Origin: DATACZ01 sp036258795
GTDB lineage: Bacteria; Actinomycetota; CADDZG01; JAHWKV01
Reading direction: 5' to 3'
Assembly (NCBI GenBank): GCA_036258795.1
Contig: DATACZ010000020.1
Location: 1-5,346, forward strand
DNA: 5,346 nt
Below are positions 5,238 through 5,346 of this stretch, in pieces. Below the pieces are notes generated by a model. That model did not search any database. It saw only the letters and a program-made list of their open reading frames with translations, and was not told the DNA's origin. Position numbers and translations under genes: made by a program. Within the stretch, counting starts at the first letter, position 1; each line of letters starts with the position of its first letter.

Positions 5238-5346
5238 CTACGGAAACGAGGGGGCCGGCTCTTTTGGAAGAAGTATCTCCATGTTCACGTCCCCAGTACC
5301 GGACATCCCAATACCCTGGGCTGCCGCCTTGGAGAGGTCCAGAACC
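5238..5346 (-). CDS. C-terminal end of an RlpA-like double-psi beta-barrel protein (5' end cut)
   Basis: Only the last 35 residues are visible, ending in TAG. The stretch VLDLSKAAAQGIGM, then GDVNMEIL, matches the pattern ending RlpA-type domains (V-I/V-D-L-S-x-A-A-A, then G-M, then V-x-V-x-V-L). RlpA proteins act on peptidoglycan at the cell envelope; some are lytic transglycosylases and others lack that activity. The catalytic residues lie outside the window, so activity cannot be judged. A short tail KEPAPSFP follows the domain. The alternative is another double-psi beta-barrel protein with the same C-terminal strand pattern. Confidence 0.65.
   Translation of the reverse strand, partial: VLDLSKAAAQGIGMSGTGDVNMEILLPKEPAPSFP

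Noticed and set aside
1..5346. CRISPR arrays, tRNA or rRNA genes, insertion sequences, attachment sites
   Set aside because: No spaced repeat arrays of CRISPR size, cloverleaf patterns, transposase frames or terminal inverted repeats were seen; the only tandem repeats are the 11-bp operator units.

Overview
All recognisable genes lie on the minus strand. The window suggests a moderately high-GC actinobacterium (Actinomycetota), probably an environmental lineage. Reasons: an MprA/MprB-type two-component system closely resembling the mycobacterial pair, a DUF2795 protein (a mostly actinobacterial family, from memory), TTG starts, tight stop/start overlaps and strong G/C bias at third codon positions. 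No genus can be named from the sequence alone.

Layout in transcription order (right to left). The right edge holds the last 35 codons of an RlpA-like double-psi beta-barrel protein (5238-5346). Next come a 61-residue acidic protein of unknown function (4947-5132) and a 119-residue DUF2795 protein (4568-4927), which look like a two-gene unit. After a 159-base regulatory gap comes the main locus: an MprA-type response regulator (3734-4408), its MprB-type sensor kinase (2370-3737, overlapping by four bases), a membrane-anchored YceI-family protein (1578-2276, TTG start), a small degenerate stand-alone receiver-like protein (1039-1461, or from 1566), and a membrane-anchored HtrA serine protease (1-1049, cut at the left edge).

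The most informative non-coding signal is a set of three operator-like arrays, each of four head-to-tail 11-bp units with core YTCTTA. They lie upstream of the response regulator, of yceI and of the receiver-like gene, all in the same orientation. The 11-bp step is the known geometry for OmpR/PhoB-family regulators, and the mycobacterial MprA box has the same period (8 bp + 3 bp, from memory). The simplest model is that the encoded regulator controls itself, yceI and the receiver-like/htrA pair as an envelope-stress regulon. In Mycobacterium tuberculosis mprA-mprB is followed by the HtrA protease gene pepD; here a YceI gene and a pseudo-receiver gene stand between kinase and protease, and each of those two has its own array. 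A perfect 9-bp inverted repeat abuts the response-regulator array and covers its predicted -10, hinting at a second regulatory input.
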